A stretch of 64,000 nucleotides of DNA from Stenotrophomonas sp. UBA7346 (GCA_002471015.1 DKPB01000023.1:59341-123340), one strand, 5' to 3'; counted from the stretch's first letter, positions 1-9,676 are shown. The notes: a model not told the origin generated them from the sequence alone. Numbers and translations: made by a program.

Positions 1-687
1 GCGCATCGAGATATGCAGTACCGGCTCCATCGCCACCACGTCGAGCAGGCTGCCGACATAGCGTTTGTCGCGCAGGCGCAGCGCGTAATCCCACATGCGT
101 GGCTGTGCCTCACGGAAGCGCCGCGCCATGCCGATGGTGGCGTAGACGTCGGACAGTGCCTCGTGGGCGTCGCCTTGGCGCACGTCATTGGCCAGTGCCA
201 GGTGCTCAAGCTTGAACGAGGTGGCACCGTCTTCGCGCAAGGGCCAGTTGATGCCCTCCGGGCGCAGTGCATGCACCAGCCGCAGCATGTCGAGCAGGTC
301 CCAGCGCGAGTTGCCGCTGCGCCATTCGCGCTCGTAGGGATCATGGAAATTGCGGAACAGGCCATAGCGCACGAACTCATCATCGAAGCGCAGGGTGTTG
401 TAACCCAGCGTGCAGGTCTGCGGCCTGCTCATCAACTCGTTGATGCGGGCGAAGGCCTCGGCTTCGCTGACACCTTCAGCCAACGCATGCTGCGGGGTAA
501 TGCCGGTGATCAGCGTGGCAATCGGCGAGGGCAGCAGGTCGTCGGCCGGCTTGACGTAGAAGCTGACCGGCTCGTCGATGACTTTCAGGTTGGCATCGGT
601 GCGCACCGCGGCGAACTGGGCGATGCGGGTACGGCGTGGGTCCTGGCCAAAGGTTTCCAGGTCGTAGAACAGGAAGCTCTCGACCAT
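1..687 (-). CDS. sbcB: Exodeoxyribonuclease I (partial, 3' end outside window)
   Basis: Degrades single-stranded DNA 3' to 5' in recombination and mismatch repair. Only the first 229 codons are present; the frame is still open at base 1. The N-terminal DEDD exonuclease motif appears as FLFYDLETFGQDPRR (E. coli ExoI has HDYETFG), followed by KPADDLLPSP, ITGITPQ, LGYNTLRFDDE, NSRWDLLDMLR and ALRPEGINWP. All of these are diagnostic for SbcB rather than for other DnaQ-fold nucleases. The start ATG shares one base with the kmo stop (TGATG), so it is probably translated from the tail of the kynurenine operon. That linkage looks positional rather than functional. Identification is very secure. Confidence 0.95.
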   Translation of the reverse strand, partial: MVESFLFYDLETFGQDPRRTRIAQFAAVRTDANLKVIDEPVSFYVKPADDLLPSPIATLITGITPQHALAEGVSEAEAFARINELMSRPQTCTLGYNTLRFDDEFVRYGLFRNFHDPYEREWRSGNSRWDLLDMLRLVHALRPEGINWPLREDGATSFKLEHLALANDVRQGDAHEALSDVYATIGMARRFREAQPRMWDYALRLRDKRYVGSLLDVVAMEPVLHISMR

Positions 688-2057
688 CAGTGCGCTCCTT
701 CCAGGACCGGCAGACGGTCGTGGACAACCCGCTCCAAAGCGGCCCAATCGATGTTGTCCAACGAATCATGACCGGCGGTGGCGTCGGCCAGGATGGTCTG
801 CTGCAGACGGGTACGCTCCAACGCAATCGCATACGGGGTGTGCAGGAAGGTGACCATCGTGTAATGCGGCACGAAGCGGGTTGGCCAGCGTGCCTGCAGG
901 GCCTGCTCCAGCTCGCGCTGCAGCAGGTAGCTTGGATCGGCGACGCGGTCGCGCATTTCCAGATAGTTGTCCAAGGCCATCTGCTGGATGGCGGCGGCAT
1001 TGGGTTTGCGCTCGGCTTCAAATGCGGCGAAGGCTTCTTCGGTGCCGGGATGCTCTGCGAGGCAACGCGCCAGCACCACGCAGTCTTCGAACGCGCAGTT
1101 CATGCCCTGGCCGTGGAATGGCACCATCGCATGCGCAGCGTCGCCGATCAGCACCGCCTTGCCACGCTGATGCCAACGTTCCAGGTACAGCGTGCCGAGC
1201 AGACCGGGCGGATGCTGTTCCCAGTCGGCGCGCAGGTTCGGTATCAATGGCAGTGCATCGGCGAAGTCGCGCTGGAACAGGGCTTCCGCTTCGGCGCCGT
1301 TACGCACCGTTGCGAAGCTGGGATCACCTTCGTTCGGCAGGAACAGGGTGACGGTGAACGTGCCTTCGTCATTGGGCAGGGCGATGCACATGTAGTTGCC
1401 GCGCGGCCAGATGTGCAGGGCATTGGCTTCGATCTGGAAGCTGCCGTCCGCGGCTGGCGGAATCTCCAGCTCCTTGTACGAATGATCAAGGAACTCGATG
1501 CGCTCGCCCAAGGGCAGCTTGCGGTTCATTGCCGCACGCAGCGCCGAACCGGCGCCATCGGCACCGATCAGCGGCGTGTTGAAGTGGATATCGTGCGGCT
1601 GGTCATCGCGGTCATCGATGAAGCGTGCATAGCCGGCATCGAAGTCCACGGTATGCAGGCGGCGGTGGAAATGCACGGCGGCACCCGCTTCCTCGGCCAG
1701 CTGCAGCAAGGTGGTGTTGAGGTCCTTGCGGTGTACCGACCAGATCACTTCGCTGTCATCGCGGCCGTAGCGCTGCAGGTCGGCTGCGCCCTGGCGTGGG
1801 TGCACCATGCGCCCGCGCATCATCACCGCCTTGGCCATCACCTCGTCTTCGACGCCAGCCTGACGCAAGGCATTACGGCCGCGTTCGGCCAGCGCCAGAT
1901 TGATCGAGCGACCGGACTCGTAGTCGGCGATGCGCGGATCGCCACGGCGTTCGTAGATGGTGATCTTCCAGCCCTGCCGCGACAGCAGGATGGCAAGCAG
2001 GGAGCCGGCCAAGCCGGCGCCGATCAGGGTGAGGCTGCGTGGGGTGGGGGTGTTCAA
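687..2057 (-). CDS. kmo: Kynurenine 3-monooxygenase
   Basis: A 456-residue flavin monooxygenase that converts L-kynurenine to 3-hydroxykynurenine with NADPH and O2. The N-terminal FAD Rossmann motif GAGLAGSLLAILL is followed by the acidic end of the second strand (YERRGDPR). The second FAD motif GDAAHAMVPFHGQGMN and the adjoining CAFEDC are characteristic of KMO, as are ESGRSINLALAERG and the kynurenine-site region near residue 85. It lies 18 bp downstream of kynU, and its stop overlaps the sbcB start. With kynU and nbaC it makes 3-hydroxyanthranilate and then the quinolinate precursor. In xanthomonads this eukaryote-like route has been proposed to feed NAD synthesis. Tryptophan dioxygenase and formamidase are not in this window. 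Confidence 0.95.
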   Translation of the reverse strand: MNTPTPRSLTLIGAGLAGSLLAILLSRQGWKITIYERRGDPRIADYESGRSINLALAERGRNALRQAGVEDEVMAKAVMMRGRMVHPRQGAADLQRYGRDDSEVIWSVHRKDLNTTLLQLAEEAGAAVHFHRRLHTVDFDAGYARFIDDRDDQPHDIHFNTPLIGADGAGSALRAAMNRKLPLGERIEFLDHSYKELEIPPAADGSFQIEANALHIWPRGNYMCIALPNDEGTFTVTLFLPNEGDPSFATVRNGAEAEALFQRDFADALPLIPNLRADWEQHPPGLLGTLYLERWHQRGKAVLIGDAAHAMVPFHGQGMNCAFEDCVVLARCLAEHPGTEEAFAAFEAERKPNAAAIQQMALDNYLEMRDRVADPSYLLQRELEQALQARWPTRFVPHYTMVTFLHTPYAIALERTRLQQTILADATAGHDSLDNIDWAALERVVHDRLPVLEGAH

Positions 2058-2075
2058 GTCACAGTATTCCGTTGG

Positions 2076-3350
2076 TCAGACGCCAGCCCAGGTTTCCACT
2101 TCATCGACGAAGCGGTAGACATCGCTGTAGCGGTTGTACAAAGGCGTGGGCGAAATGCGGATGACATCGGGTTCGCGCCAGTCGCCGAGCACACCCACCG
2201 ATTGCAGGTACTCGAACAGCGAGCGCCCCTGCGCCCGGCCGCCGGCCACACGCAGCGACAACTGGCAGCCACGGCGCTCGGGTTCGGCCGGGGTGATGAT
2301 CTGCAGCACATGATCCAGGCGCGCACGCACCATGGTTTCCAGGTAGCCGGTGATCTTCAGCGACTTGGTGCGCAGTGCATCCATTCCGGCCTCGTCATAC
2401 AGCGCCAGCGATGCACGCAGCGGCGCAAGCCCAAGCACTGGCGGGTTGCTCAGCTGCCAGCCTTCGGCGCCCAGCTCGGGTACGAACTCCGGTGCCATCT
2501 GGAAGCGGGTGGCCTGCTCGTGGCCCCACCAACCGGCGAAACGCGGCAGTGAGGTGTCCTTGGCATGGCGTTCGTGCACGAAGGCGCCGGCAACCGCACC
2601 GGGACCTGCGTTCAAATACTTGTAGTGACACCACACTGCGAAATCCGGTGCGACGTCGTGCAGGTTCAACGGCACGTTGCCGACCGAGTGGGCGAGATCG
2701 AAGCCGATGTTGGCGCCGTGCGCCCGTGCCAAGCGGGTGATTGCGTTAAGATCGAACACCTGGCCGGTGCGGTACTGCACGCCCGGCCACAGCACCAGCG
2801 CGACGCGCTTGCCATGCTGGTTGATGGCTTGTTCGATGGCCTGCATTGAAATGGTGCCGTTGGCTTCGTCCGGCCGCACCTCGATCAGGTCCGTGGCCGG
2901 ATTGAAGCCGTGGAAGCGGATCTGTGCCTCGACCGCATGACGGTCGGTCGGGAAAGCACCGGCTTCCATCAGGATTGCAGGGCGGTCGCTGCTGGGGCGG
3001 TAGAAGCTGACCATCATCAGGTGCAGGTTCACGCTGAGCGTGTTCATCGCCACCACTTCATGCGGCAGCGCGCCGACCACGCCGGCCAGCGAATCGCGCA
3101 CCAGGCGGTGATAGCTCAGCCATTGCGTCGGACCGGTGAAGTGGCCTTCGACGGCGATGCGGCCCCATTGATCCATCACCTCCTGCACCATCGCCTGCGC
3201 GCCGCGTGGCTGCAGGCCCAGCGAGTTGCCGACGAAGTAGGCTTGGTCGGCACCCTGGTGCTGCGGGATCAGGAACTGACTGCGCAGGTGGCGCAGCGGA
3301 TCGGCAGCATCAAGTGCGGTGGCATGAGCGGGTGACAGCGTTTCGTTCAT
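2076..3350 (-). CDS. kynU: Kynureninase
   Basis: A PLP-dependent hydrolase that cleaves 3-hydroxykynurenine to 3-hydroxyanthranilate and alanine. The start at 3350 (MNETLSPAHATAL) gives 424 residues, the usual length; the frame is open further upstream, but that extension has no family similarity. Visible landmarks are FVGNSLGLQPRGAQ near the N terminus, SVNLHLMMVSFYRP, the cofactor region GFDLAHSVGNVPL with its conserved Asp and His, and the PLP-lysine strand WCHYKYLNAGPGAV. Kynureninase is homodimeric and cytosolic. The gene sits between nbaC (50 bp upstream) and kmo (18 bp downstream) in the same direction, which supports one transcript. Confidence 0.95.
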   Translation of the reverse strand: MNETLSPAHATALDAADPLRHLRSQFLIPQHQGADQAYFVGNSLGLQPRGAQAMVQEVMDQWGRIAVEGHFTGPTQWLSYHRLVRDSLAGVVGALPHEVVAMNTLSVNLHLMMVSFYRPSSDRPAILMEAGAFPTDRHAVEAQIRFHGFNPATDLIEVRPDEANGTISMQAIEQAINQHGKRVALVLWPGVQYRTGQVFDLNAITRLARAHGANIGFDLAHSVGNVPLNLHDVAPDFAVWCHYKYLNAGPGAVAGAFVHERHAKDTSLPRFAGWWGHEQATRFQMAPEFVPELGAEGWQLSNPPVLGLAPLRASLALYDEAGMDALRTKSLKITGYLETMVRARLDHVLQIITPAEPERRGCQLSLRVAGGRAQGRSLFEYLQSVGVLGDWREPDVIRISPTPLYNRYSDVYRFVDEVETWAGV

Positions 3351-3400
3351 CGGTGCGGACACGTCGAGGATGTAGCCGCAGTGTAACCGCGCCCGGCCGC

Positions 3401-3928
3401 TCAGGCTTCCGGCGTGACCGGTTTTGGCAGTGGATGCACGGCCCCACATTGGCTGCAGGTACGGTGTTCGGTCGAGGCATGGAACCGGTCGAATACCTTG
3501 GGCAGATCGGTCTCGATGTTCTTCAGGTGGAAGAACTCCTCGTAGATCTTGTGGTTGCACTGCTGGCAGTACCACATGAAGCCATCGAGCTCATGGTCCA
3601 GGCGCTTGCGCTCGACCACCAGGCCGATGGAGCCGGGCATGCGTTGCGGGGAATGGGGCACGCACGGCGGCAGCAGGAATATCTCGCCGGCCCGGATGGG
3701 GATGTCGCGCACGGCGCCGTCTTCCTGCACCCGCAGCACCATTTCGCCTTCGAGTTGGTAGAACCATTCCGGGCCCTCGTCGAAATGGTAGTCGCTGCGG
3801 CTGTTGGGGCCGGCGACCACCATGACGATGAAGTCACCGTTCTCGATCATCTTGTTGCCAACCGGCGGCTTGAGCAGGTGGCGGTGTTCTTCGATCCAGC
3901 CGAGCAGGTTCAGCGGTAAGGGGAGCAT
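3401..3928 (-). CDS. nbaC: 3-hydroxyanthranilate 3,4-dioxygenase
   Basis: A 175-residue cupin dioxygenase that opens the ring of 3-hydroxyanthranilate to aminocarboxymuconate semialdehyde, which cyclises to quinolinate. The iron site is seen in the cupin motif DYHFDEGPEWFYQLEGEM (His, Glu) and in the later PPCVPHSPQR (His). The C-terminal tail carries CQQCNHKIYEEFF and CSQCGAVHP, the rubredoxin-like second metal site typical of bacterial enzymes. The start at 3928 (MLPLPLNLLGW) follows a GGGG-rich ribosome site in the repeat-filled gap. It is the first gene of nbaC-kynU-kmo-sbcB, so the operon promoter should lie in the 3929-4149 gap, which is mostly repeat DNA. Confidence 0.93.
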   Translation of the reverse strand: MLPLPLNLLGWIEEHRHLLKPPVGNKMIENGDFIVMVVAGPNSRSDYHFDEGPEWFYQLEGEMVLRVQEDGAVRDIPIRAGEIFLLPPCVPHSPQRMPGSIGLVVERKRLDHELDGFMWYCQQCNHKIYEEFFHLKNIETDLPKVFDRFHASTEHRTCSQCGAVHPLPKPVTPEA

Positions 3929-3949
3929 GCGGGGCCTTTGTGGTAGCGG

Positions 3950-4143
3950 TGCAGTTGCTGTTCCCTTCTCCCTGCGGGAGAAGAGCCTGTCCCCGCGAAG
4001 GCGGGGATGCCCGGAGGGCGGATGCTTTTGTTTTTCCCTTCTCCCTCCGGGAGAAGGTGCCCGGAGGGCGGATGAGGGTCGGTTGCGCCTTGAGCGCGGA
4101 CCTACCCTCACCCCAACCCCTCTCCCGAAGGGAGAGGGGCTTC
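3950..4143. repeat. Intergenic cluster of CTCCCG...CGGGAG hairpin repeats
   Basis: The gap between nbaC and the carbonic anhydrase gene is filled with short inverted repeats: CTTCTCCCTGCGGGAGAAG, CCCGCGAAGGCGGGG, CTTCTCCCTCCGGGAGAAG and CCTCTCCCGAAGGGAGAGG. They are separated by GATGCCCGGAGGGCGGATG and similar. The same family recurs near 25409-25450 and as the tandem blocks at 43806-44354. No coding function is seen. The position next to an operon start is unusual, because the promoter must share this space. Confidence 0.7.
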
Positions 4144-4149
4144 AAGCAG

Positions 4150-4812
4150 TCAGTGCCTTTTGCCCTTCCGTGGCACAAACGACAGCGCCTTCTCGTACGC
4201 CGGCTGCAGCTCCTCCGGCGAGCCCACATCAATGCCCATTTCGCTGACCCGGCCGTCGCGCAGGCTGTAGACCCAGCCGTGCACCATCAGCTTCTGGCCG
4301 CGGGCCCAGGCGTCCTGCACGATGGTCGAGCGGCAGGCATTGACCACCTGCTCGATCACGTTCAGTTCGCACAGGCGCGCGTGGCGCAGCTCCGGGTCGT
4401 CGATCTGCGAGAGGATTTCGTCGTGCTTCTGGGCGACATCGCCGACATGTCGCAGCCAGTTGTCGGCCAGGCCCACGCGCACGTGGTTCAGCGCCGCATG
4501 CACGCCGCCGCAGCCGTAGTGGCCGACGATCAGGATGTGCTTGATCTTGAGCTGGTCCACCGCGTACTGGATGACGCTCAGGCAGTTCAGGTCGGTATGC
4601 ACCACCACGTTGGCGACATTGCGGTGCACGAAGATCTCGCCCGGGGCCATGCCGATGATCTGGTTGGCTGGCACGCGCGAATCGGAGCAGCCGATCCACA
4701 GGTATTCCGGGTTCTGCTGCTTGGACAGCTGGTGGAAGAACTCCGGATCTTCGCGTTCGATCCGGTCCGCCCAATCGCGGTTGTTCTGCAGCAGTTTGTG
4801 GATGTCTTTCAT
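4150..4812 (-). CDS. can: Beta-class carbonic anhydrase
   Basis: A 220-residue zinc enzyme for CO2/bicarbonate interconversion. The zinc and catalytic motif CSDSRVPANQI supplies the first Cys and the Asp-Arg dyad, and HYGCGGVHAAL supplies the His and second Cys. The N terminus MKDIHKLLQNNRDWADRI and the phrases FVHRNVANVVVHTDLN and GWVYSLRDGRV match the E. coli Can (YadF) subgroup. A GGGAAG ribosome site precedes the start. It supplies bicarbonate for carboxylases. It appears monocistronic between repeat DNA and the PaiB-like gene. Confidence 0.95.
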   Translation of the reverse strand: MKDIHKLLQNNRDWADRIEREDPEFFHQLSKQQNPEYLWIGCSDSRVPANQIIGMAPGEIFVHRNVANVVVHTDLNCLSVIQYAVDQLKIKHILIVGHYGCGGVHAALNHVRVGLADNWLRHVGDVAQKHDEILSQIDDPELRHARLCELNVIEQVVNACRSTIVQDAWARGQKLMVHGWVYSLRDGRVSEMGIDVGSPEELQPAYEKALSFVPRKGKRH

Positions 4813-4893
4813 GGTGAAGCTTCCCTTGCGATCTGTAGGGGGAGGGCGCCGCCAACGGGATCCGGGGCGGCGTCGCGGGAAACGCAGCGCGGG

Positions 4894-5538
4894 TCAGGCA
4901 TTGCCCGGTGCCCCGCGCTCACTGCGGTAAAGCTGCATCCACTGCGCCAGCTCGCAGGCCTGTGGTGTGGCCAGGGCCTGCAAGGCCGAGGTCACTGCCA
5001 GCTGGTTGGCCTGCGGGTGGTTCTGGCTCAGTTTCAGTTTGATCTGGATCTGCTGCACCTGCAGGCGGAAGCCTACGATGGCGCGCAGTGACGGGCGGTG
5101 AGCATCCAGCGTGGGATCAAACTGCCAGTCCTGGCCGGCGCGGGACTCGAACAAGGCGCTGCTGTCGGCCAGCAGCTGGCCCAGGCTGGGAACGTCGTCG
5201 AAGCACTGCAACTGGCCCGTCAGCTCGGCAGCGGCGTAGTTCCAGGTGGGTACGCGTGCGGCGCTTTCCTTGTCCGGGTACCAGCTTGCCGACACATAGC
5301 CGTGGGGGCCGTTGACCAGTACCTTGGCGCGGCCGCCATGGCGTGATTGCGGGTTGGCCCGCGCCCAGTGGCCCAGCAGTTCGACCTGCTGGGCCTGGCG
5401 CCGGTACAGCACCGGCAGCCGGGTCAGTTCCGGCAGGCCATCGGCGCCGGTGGTCAACAGGGTCACAAACGGATCACGTTCCAGCAGGCGGTCCAGCCAG
5501 TGCAGGTCGGTCTCGGCGAATGCGCCCTGGGAGAACAT
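4894..5538 (-). CDS. PaiB-like FMN-binding split-barrel protein
   Basis: A 214-residue protein of the PaiB/FMN-binding negative regulator family (pyridoxamine-phosphate-oxidase-like split barrel). Supporting segments are LERDPFVTLLTTGADGLPE, LLGHWARANPQSRH, KVLVNGPHGYVSASWYPDK, VPTWNYAAAELTGQ and, near the C terminus, RAIVGFRLQVQQIQIKLKLSQN, which is the usual PaiB C-terminal signature region. In Bacillus PaiB is linked to repression of sporulation and protease genes, but most relatives have no known target and may be flavin enzymes. It lies 9 bp downstream of an unknown 103-residue gene and is the last gene of a three-gene operon. Confidence 0.8.
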   Translation of the reverse strand: MFSQGAFAETDLHWLDRLLERDPFVTLLTTGADGLPELTRLPVLYRRQAQQVELLGHWARANPQSRHGGRAKVLVNGPHGYVSASWYPDKESAARVPTWNYAAAELTGQLQCFDDVPSLGQLLADSSALFESRAGQDWQFDPTLDAHRPSLRAIVGFRLQVQQIQIKLKLSQNHPQANQLAVTSALQALATPQACELAQWMQLYRSERGAPGNA

Positions 5539-5547
5539 CAGTGCGGG

Positions 5548-5859
5548 TCAGGCCCTGCTGCCCAGCGACTGCACCATGCGCCCCTGCAAGCTGTCGTCGT
5601 CGCCCTGCGGCGGTTGGATCTCATGCAGGGTGAAGCCGCGCTGCAGGGCGTCTTCCTCGTCCAGGCCGTCGAAGGCGACGAACTCGGCGTCGAAAAGCTG
5701 CGCGCGGGCGGTGTCCTCGCTGTCATAGCTGAGCGTATTGCCGTCGCTGTCCAGCACCTCGGCGGTACCGGCCGGGCGCACCCGCAGGCGGGCCCAGATC
5801 AAGGTGTTGCCGAGCTGTGCCAGCCACCACTGGTCTTGCGGGGTGTCGATATCGTTCAT
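5548..5859 (-). CDS. Small hypothetical protein, 103 aa
   Basis: Family not recognised. The start at 5859 overlaps the stop of the upstream membrane-protein gene by four bases (ATGA), so translational coupling is likely. The protein is acidic and soluble, with no signal peptide and no Cys. It opens MNDIDTPQDQWWLAQLGNTL and continues with a beta-rich middle (LIWARLRVRPAGTAEVLDSD) and an acidic run DGLDEEDALQRGF. It has the look of a small beta-barrel. A longer start at 5883 exists but would overlap the upstream gene by 28 bases. The coupling argues that it works with its membrane neighbour. Confidence 0.7.
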   Translation of the reverse strand: MNDIDTPQDQWWLAQLGNTLIWARLRVRPAGTAEVLDSDGNTLSYDSEDTARAQLFDAEFVAFDGLDEEDALQRGFTLHEIQPPQGDDDSLQGRMVQSLGSRA

Positions 5860-6161
5860 TTCATTACCTGCGAAAAAAGCCACAACAGCAGCGCCATGCC
5901 CAGCCCGCCGAAGGTCACCAGCAAGGCGATGCGGGCGGGCGTCGCTAGCCCGCTCAAGGAGCGGTCGGCGACGCCGGTAAAGCCGCGCCGCAACAGCCAG
6001 CGCAGGCTTTCCGGTTTGAGGAAGGCGCCGTCGCCGAACTCGGCGGCCAGCGCCGGGTGCCGGTCACGGATGTGGACCAGCGTCAACGGCCAGAAAATCA
6101 GGAAGGCACTGAGGCCGGCGATGGCCACCCCGACGAAACACAATGCGAAGAAAAGCGTCAT
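5856..6161 (-). CDS. Two-TM small membrane protein, UspB-like
   Basis: A 101-residue protein with one hydrophobic helix at each end (about residues 2-27 and 76-97) and a basic cytosolic or periplasmic middle. The layout and scattered residues resemble E. coli universal stress protein B: ALC near the N terminus, RDRHPAL before a GDGAF segment, then RRGF and an Arg just before the second helix. UspB is linked to stationary-phase ethanol tolerance. The resemblance is by eye only and weak, so the family assignment is tentative. It is the first gene of a run with the 103-residue unknown and the PaiB-like gene, 111 bp downstream of asnS. Confidence 0.7.
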   Translation of the reverse strand: MTLFFALCFVGVAIAGLSAFLIFWPLTLVHIRDRHPALAAEFGDGAFLKPESLRWLLRRGFTGVADRSLSGLATPARIALLVTFGGLGMALLLWLFSQVMK

Positions 6162-6272
6162 GTCTGCGGGAGTGAACAGATGGATATGAGAAGCGAGAGA
6201 CAGCGTTTTCCGCTCGGGCGGTGCGACTTTGTTTTTCTCTCGTTCCTCACTTCTCGCTCCTCTTTCCTGCTC

Positions 6273-7667
<1,395 letters not shown>

Positions 7668-7817
7668 GACTTGAATCCTCTGTTGATCGACTCGATCTGT
7701 GAATGCGTGATTTTAGCGGGTGCGTCGCGGTCAGGCGAGGCATTTATCGGGGCTTGCGGTCCCGCGGTGCCGCCCGCATCTATAATTGGACCGTAATTCT
7801 GCTGGAGTCGCCCCACC

Positions 7818-8156
7818 ATGGCTGTTCATCTGACCCCGATTGCCCATTCCCGCGTACAGCGCTTCGTCAGCAGCACCCCGGGTGCGCTGGGCCTGCGTTT
7901 TGGCGTGACCCGGACGGGTTGCTCGGGCTGGGGCCATGTCACCGATCTGGCCAAGGACGAGCGCGAGGGCGATACCGTGTTCGAGCAGGACGGCGTTCGC
8001 ATCTATGTGGATGCCCAGAGCCTGCCGCTGGTGGATGGCACCGAGATCGACTTCGGCAAGCAGGGCCTGAGCGAGACCTTCACCTTCAAGAACCCCAATG
8101 CCGCGGCCGAATGCGGCTGTGGTGAGAGCTTCACCACCGACGATATGCACCGCTGA
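7818..8156 (+). CDS. iscA: Iron-sulfur cluster assembly protein, IscA/HesB family
   Basis: A 112-residue A-type Fe-S carrier. The three conserved cysteines are seen in TRTGCSGWGH and in AECGCGESF near the C terminus. LGLRFGVTRTGCSG and ECGCGESF are closer to IscA than to ErpA or SufA, so the symbol is likely but not certain. It probably delivers clusters or iron to apoproteins; both aconitases in this window are clients of such systems. It stands alone, without isc or suf neighbours. A TATAAT hexamer at 7781-7786 in the 150-bp gap after asnS could be its -10 element, but no good -35 is spaced to it. Confidence 0.9.
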   Translation: MAVHLTPIAHSRVQRFVSSTPGALGLRFGVTRTGCSGWGHVTDLAKDEREGDTVFEQDGVRIYVDAQSLPLVDGTEIDFGKQGLSETFTFKNPNAAAECGCGESFTTDDMHR

Positions 8157-8255
8157 GGAAGGCGATGGCTAGGCTTTTGTAGGGGGCGGCATAAGCCGCG
8201 AAGCAGGTCAGGTGTCGTGGCCGGGAAGGTCTGGGGCACGGGGGCGCTTTCCCCT

Positions 8256-8438
8256 GTAGAGCCGAGCCATGCTCGGCTGGGCGTTACTGGCGATGTCCGG
8301 GATTTTGCATGAGGCTCCCTGCCGAGCATGGCTCGGCACTACAGGTTGGTTTTGCCGGGAAAGCCTCTGCCGAGCATGGCTCGGCACTACGGGTTGGCTT
8401 TGCCAGGAAAGCCCCTGCCGAGCATGGCTCGGCACTAC
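8256..8438. repeat. SMAG-type palindromes (one plus, three minus orientation)
   Basis: Four GTAG-headed palindromes fill the gap between the convergent iscA and MFS genes. One copy (8256-8278, GTAGAGCCGAGCCATGCTCGG) is in plus orientation and three are inverted (8320-8343, 8368-8390, 8415-8438). The three inverted copies repeat every 48 bp, with a conserved TTGCCRGGAAAGCC linker. They match the SMAG family of Stenotrophomonas extragenic repeats. When transcribed they fold as GCCGAGC-CAT-GCTCGGC hairpins, which may protect or terminate the converging transcripts. Confidence 0.88.
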
Positions 8439-8439
8439 G

Positions 8440-9654
8440 TCAGTCGGCAGCCACTTGCGCCGGTGCGTCCTGGCGGCGCTGCAGCATCACCGCAATACCC
8501 CACAGCAACAAGCCTGCCGCCGCGGTCGCTGCGCCCACATAACCGGTGGAGGCGTGACCGTAGCCGGCGCCAATCGCCATGCCGCCCAGCCACGGGCCCA
8601 ATGCGTTCGCGGTATTGAAGGCGGCATGGTTGGAGGCAGCGGCCAGGGTCTGGGCCTCGCCGGCAGCGTCCATCAGCCGCGTCTGCAGGGCCACGGCCAG
8701 GGCGCCCATCGTGCCCACGGCGATGATCGCCGGCACCATGGCCCAGGCCGAATGCGCGGCCAGCGGGAACAGCAGCAATACCAGGATCGACCAGGCCAGC
8801 AGCACGCCGGCGGCGCGGAACTGCAGCCGGTCCACCAGCTTGCCGCCGGCAATGTTGCCGATGATGGCGCCCACGCCGAACAGGCCGACCGCTACCGGCA
8901 TCCAGCGTTCATTGATGCCGGTGACATTGACCAGAGTCGGGGCCAGATAGGTGAAGACGCAGAACATGCCGGCAAATCCAATCGCGCCGATCGCCAATGC
9001 CAGCCACACCTGGGGGGTGTTGAAGGCGCGCAGTTCACGCATCGGCGAGGTGCGGGTTTCGCTCGGATCAGGCGGCAGCTGCCGCGCGACCATGGTCACC
9101 GTGGCGATGGCCAGCAGGCTGACCAGGACGAAAGCGCTGCGCCAGTTGAACTGCTGGCCCAGCCAGGTGGTAAGTGGGTTGCCCAGCAGGATGGCGATGG
9201 ACAGGCCCATCAGGACCTTGGAGACGGCGGCGCCGCGTTGTTCCGGTGGGCTGATCGAGGCGGCGACCAGCATTGCCACGCCGAAGTAAGCGCCGTGCGG
9301 CAGCCCGGCCACGAACCGCGCCAGCAGCATGCTGGGATAGTTGGGGGCCAGTGCGCTGGCCAGGTTGCCGATGGCATAGAAGCCCATCAGCCACAGCAGC
9401 AGGGTGCGGCGGCGCAGGCTGGCGCCAGCAAAGGCCAGCAACGGCGCGCCTACCACCACGCCGATGGCATAGGCGCTGATCAGATGGCCGACCTGGGCCT
9501 CGCTGATGGCCAGGCCGCGGCTGATCTCCAGCATCAGACCCATGCTGGCGAACTCGCTGGTACCGATGGCGAAACCGCCCAGTGACAGGGCGATCAGGAT
9601 GAGGGTGCGCTGGCGGGGCGTCAGCAAGGCGGCCAAGGAAGGCTGTGTAGTCAC
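8440..9654 (-). CDS. MFS transporter, AraJ-like efflux family
   Basis: A 404-residue, 12-helix major facilitator of the drug/arabinose efflux (DHA1, AraJ/YdhP-like) group. Landmarks are LGGFAIGTSEFASMGLMLEI in the first helix, HLISAYAIGVVVGAPLLA, the loop motif ASLRRRTLLLWLM, and FVAGLPHGAYFGVAMLVAAS. The GTG start at 9654 (MTTQPSLAALL) is preferred; a TTG further up at 9714 is possible but would read through an operator-like palindrome. The substrate is unknown; relatives export sugars or small toxic molecules. Its 3' end is buried in the SMAG cluster, and it converges on iscA. Confidence 0.9.
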   Translation of the reverse strand: MTTQPSLAALLTPRQRTLILIALSLGGFAIGTSEFASMGLMLEISRGLAISEAQVGHLISAYAIGVVVGAPLLAFAGASLRRRTLLLWLMGFYAIGNLASALAPNYPSMLLARFVAGLPHGAYFGVAMLVAASISPPEQRGAAVSKVLMGLSIAILLGNPLTTWLGQQFNWRSAFVLVSLLAIATVTMVARQLPPDPSETRTSPMRELRAFNTPQVWLALAIGAIGFAGMFCVFTYLAPTLVNVTGINERWMPVAVGLFGVGAIIGNIAGGKLVDRLQFRAAGVLLAWSILVLLLFPLAAHSAWAMVPAIIAVGTMGALAVALQTRLMDAAGEAQTLAAASNHAAFNTANALGPWLGGMAIGAGYGHASTGYVGAATAAAGLLLWGIAVMLQRRQDAPAQVAAD

Positions 9655-9676
9655 GTCGGGTCCGGAGGGCGGGGCG

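Noticed and set aside
636..2552. Long plus-strand open frame (over 600 codons) antisense to kmo and kynU
   Set aside because: High-GC DNA leaves long open frames opposite real genes. The sequence has no recognisable domain, while the minus-strand genes are clear. The same applies to 11440-13836 (opposite smc), 22587-25478 (opposite gyrA) and 53591-55765 (opposite acnB).
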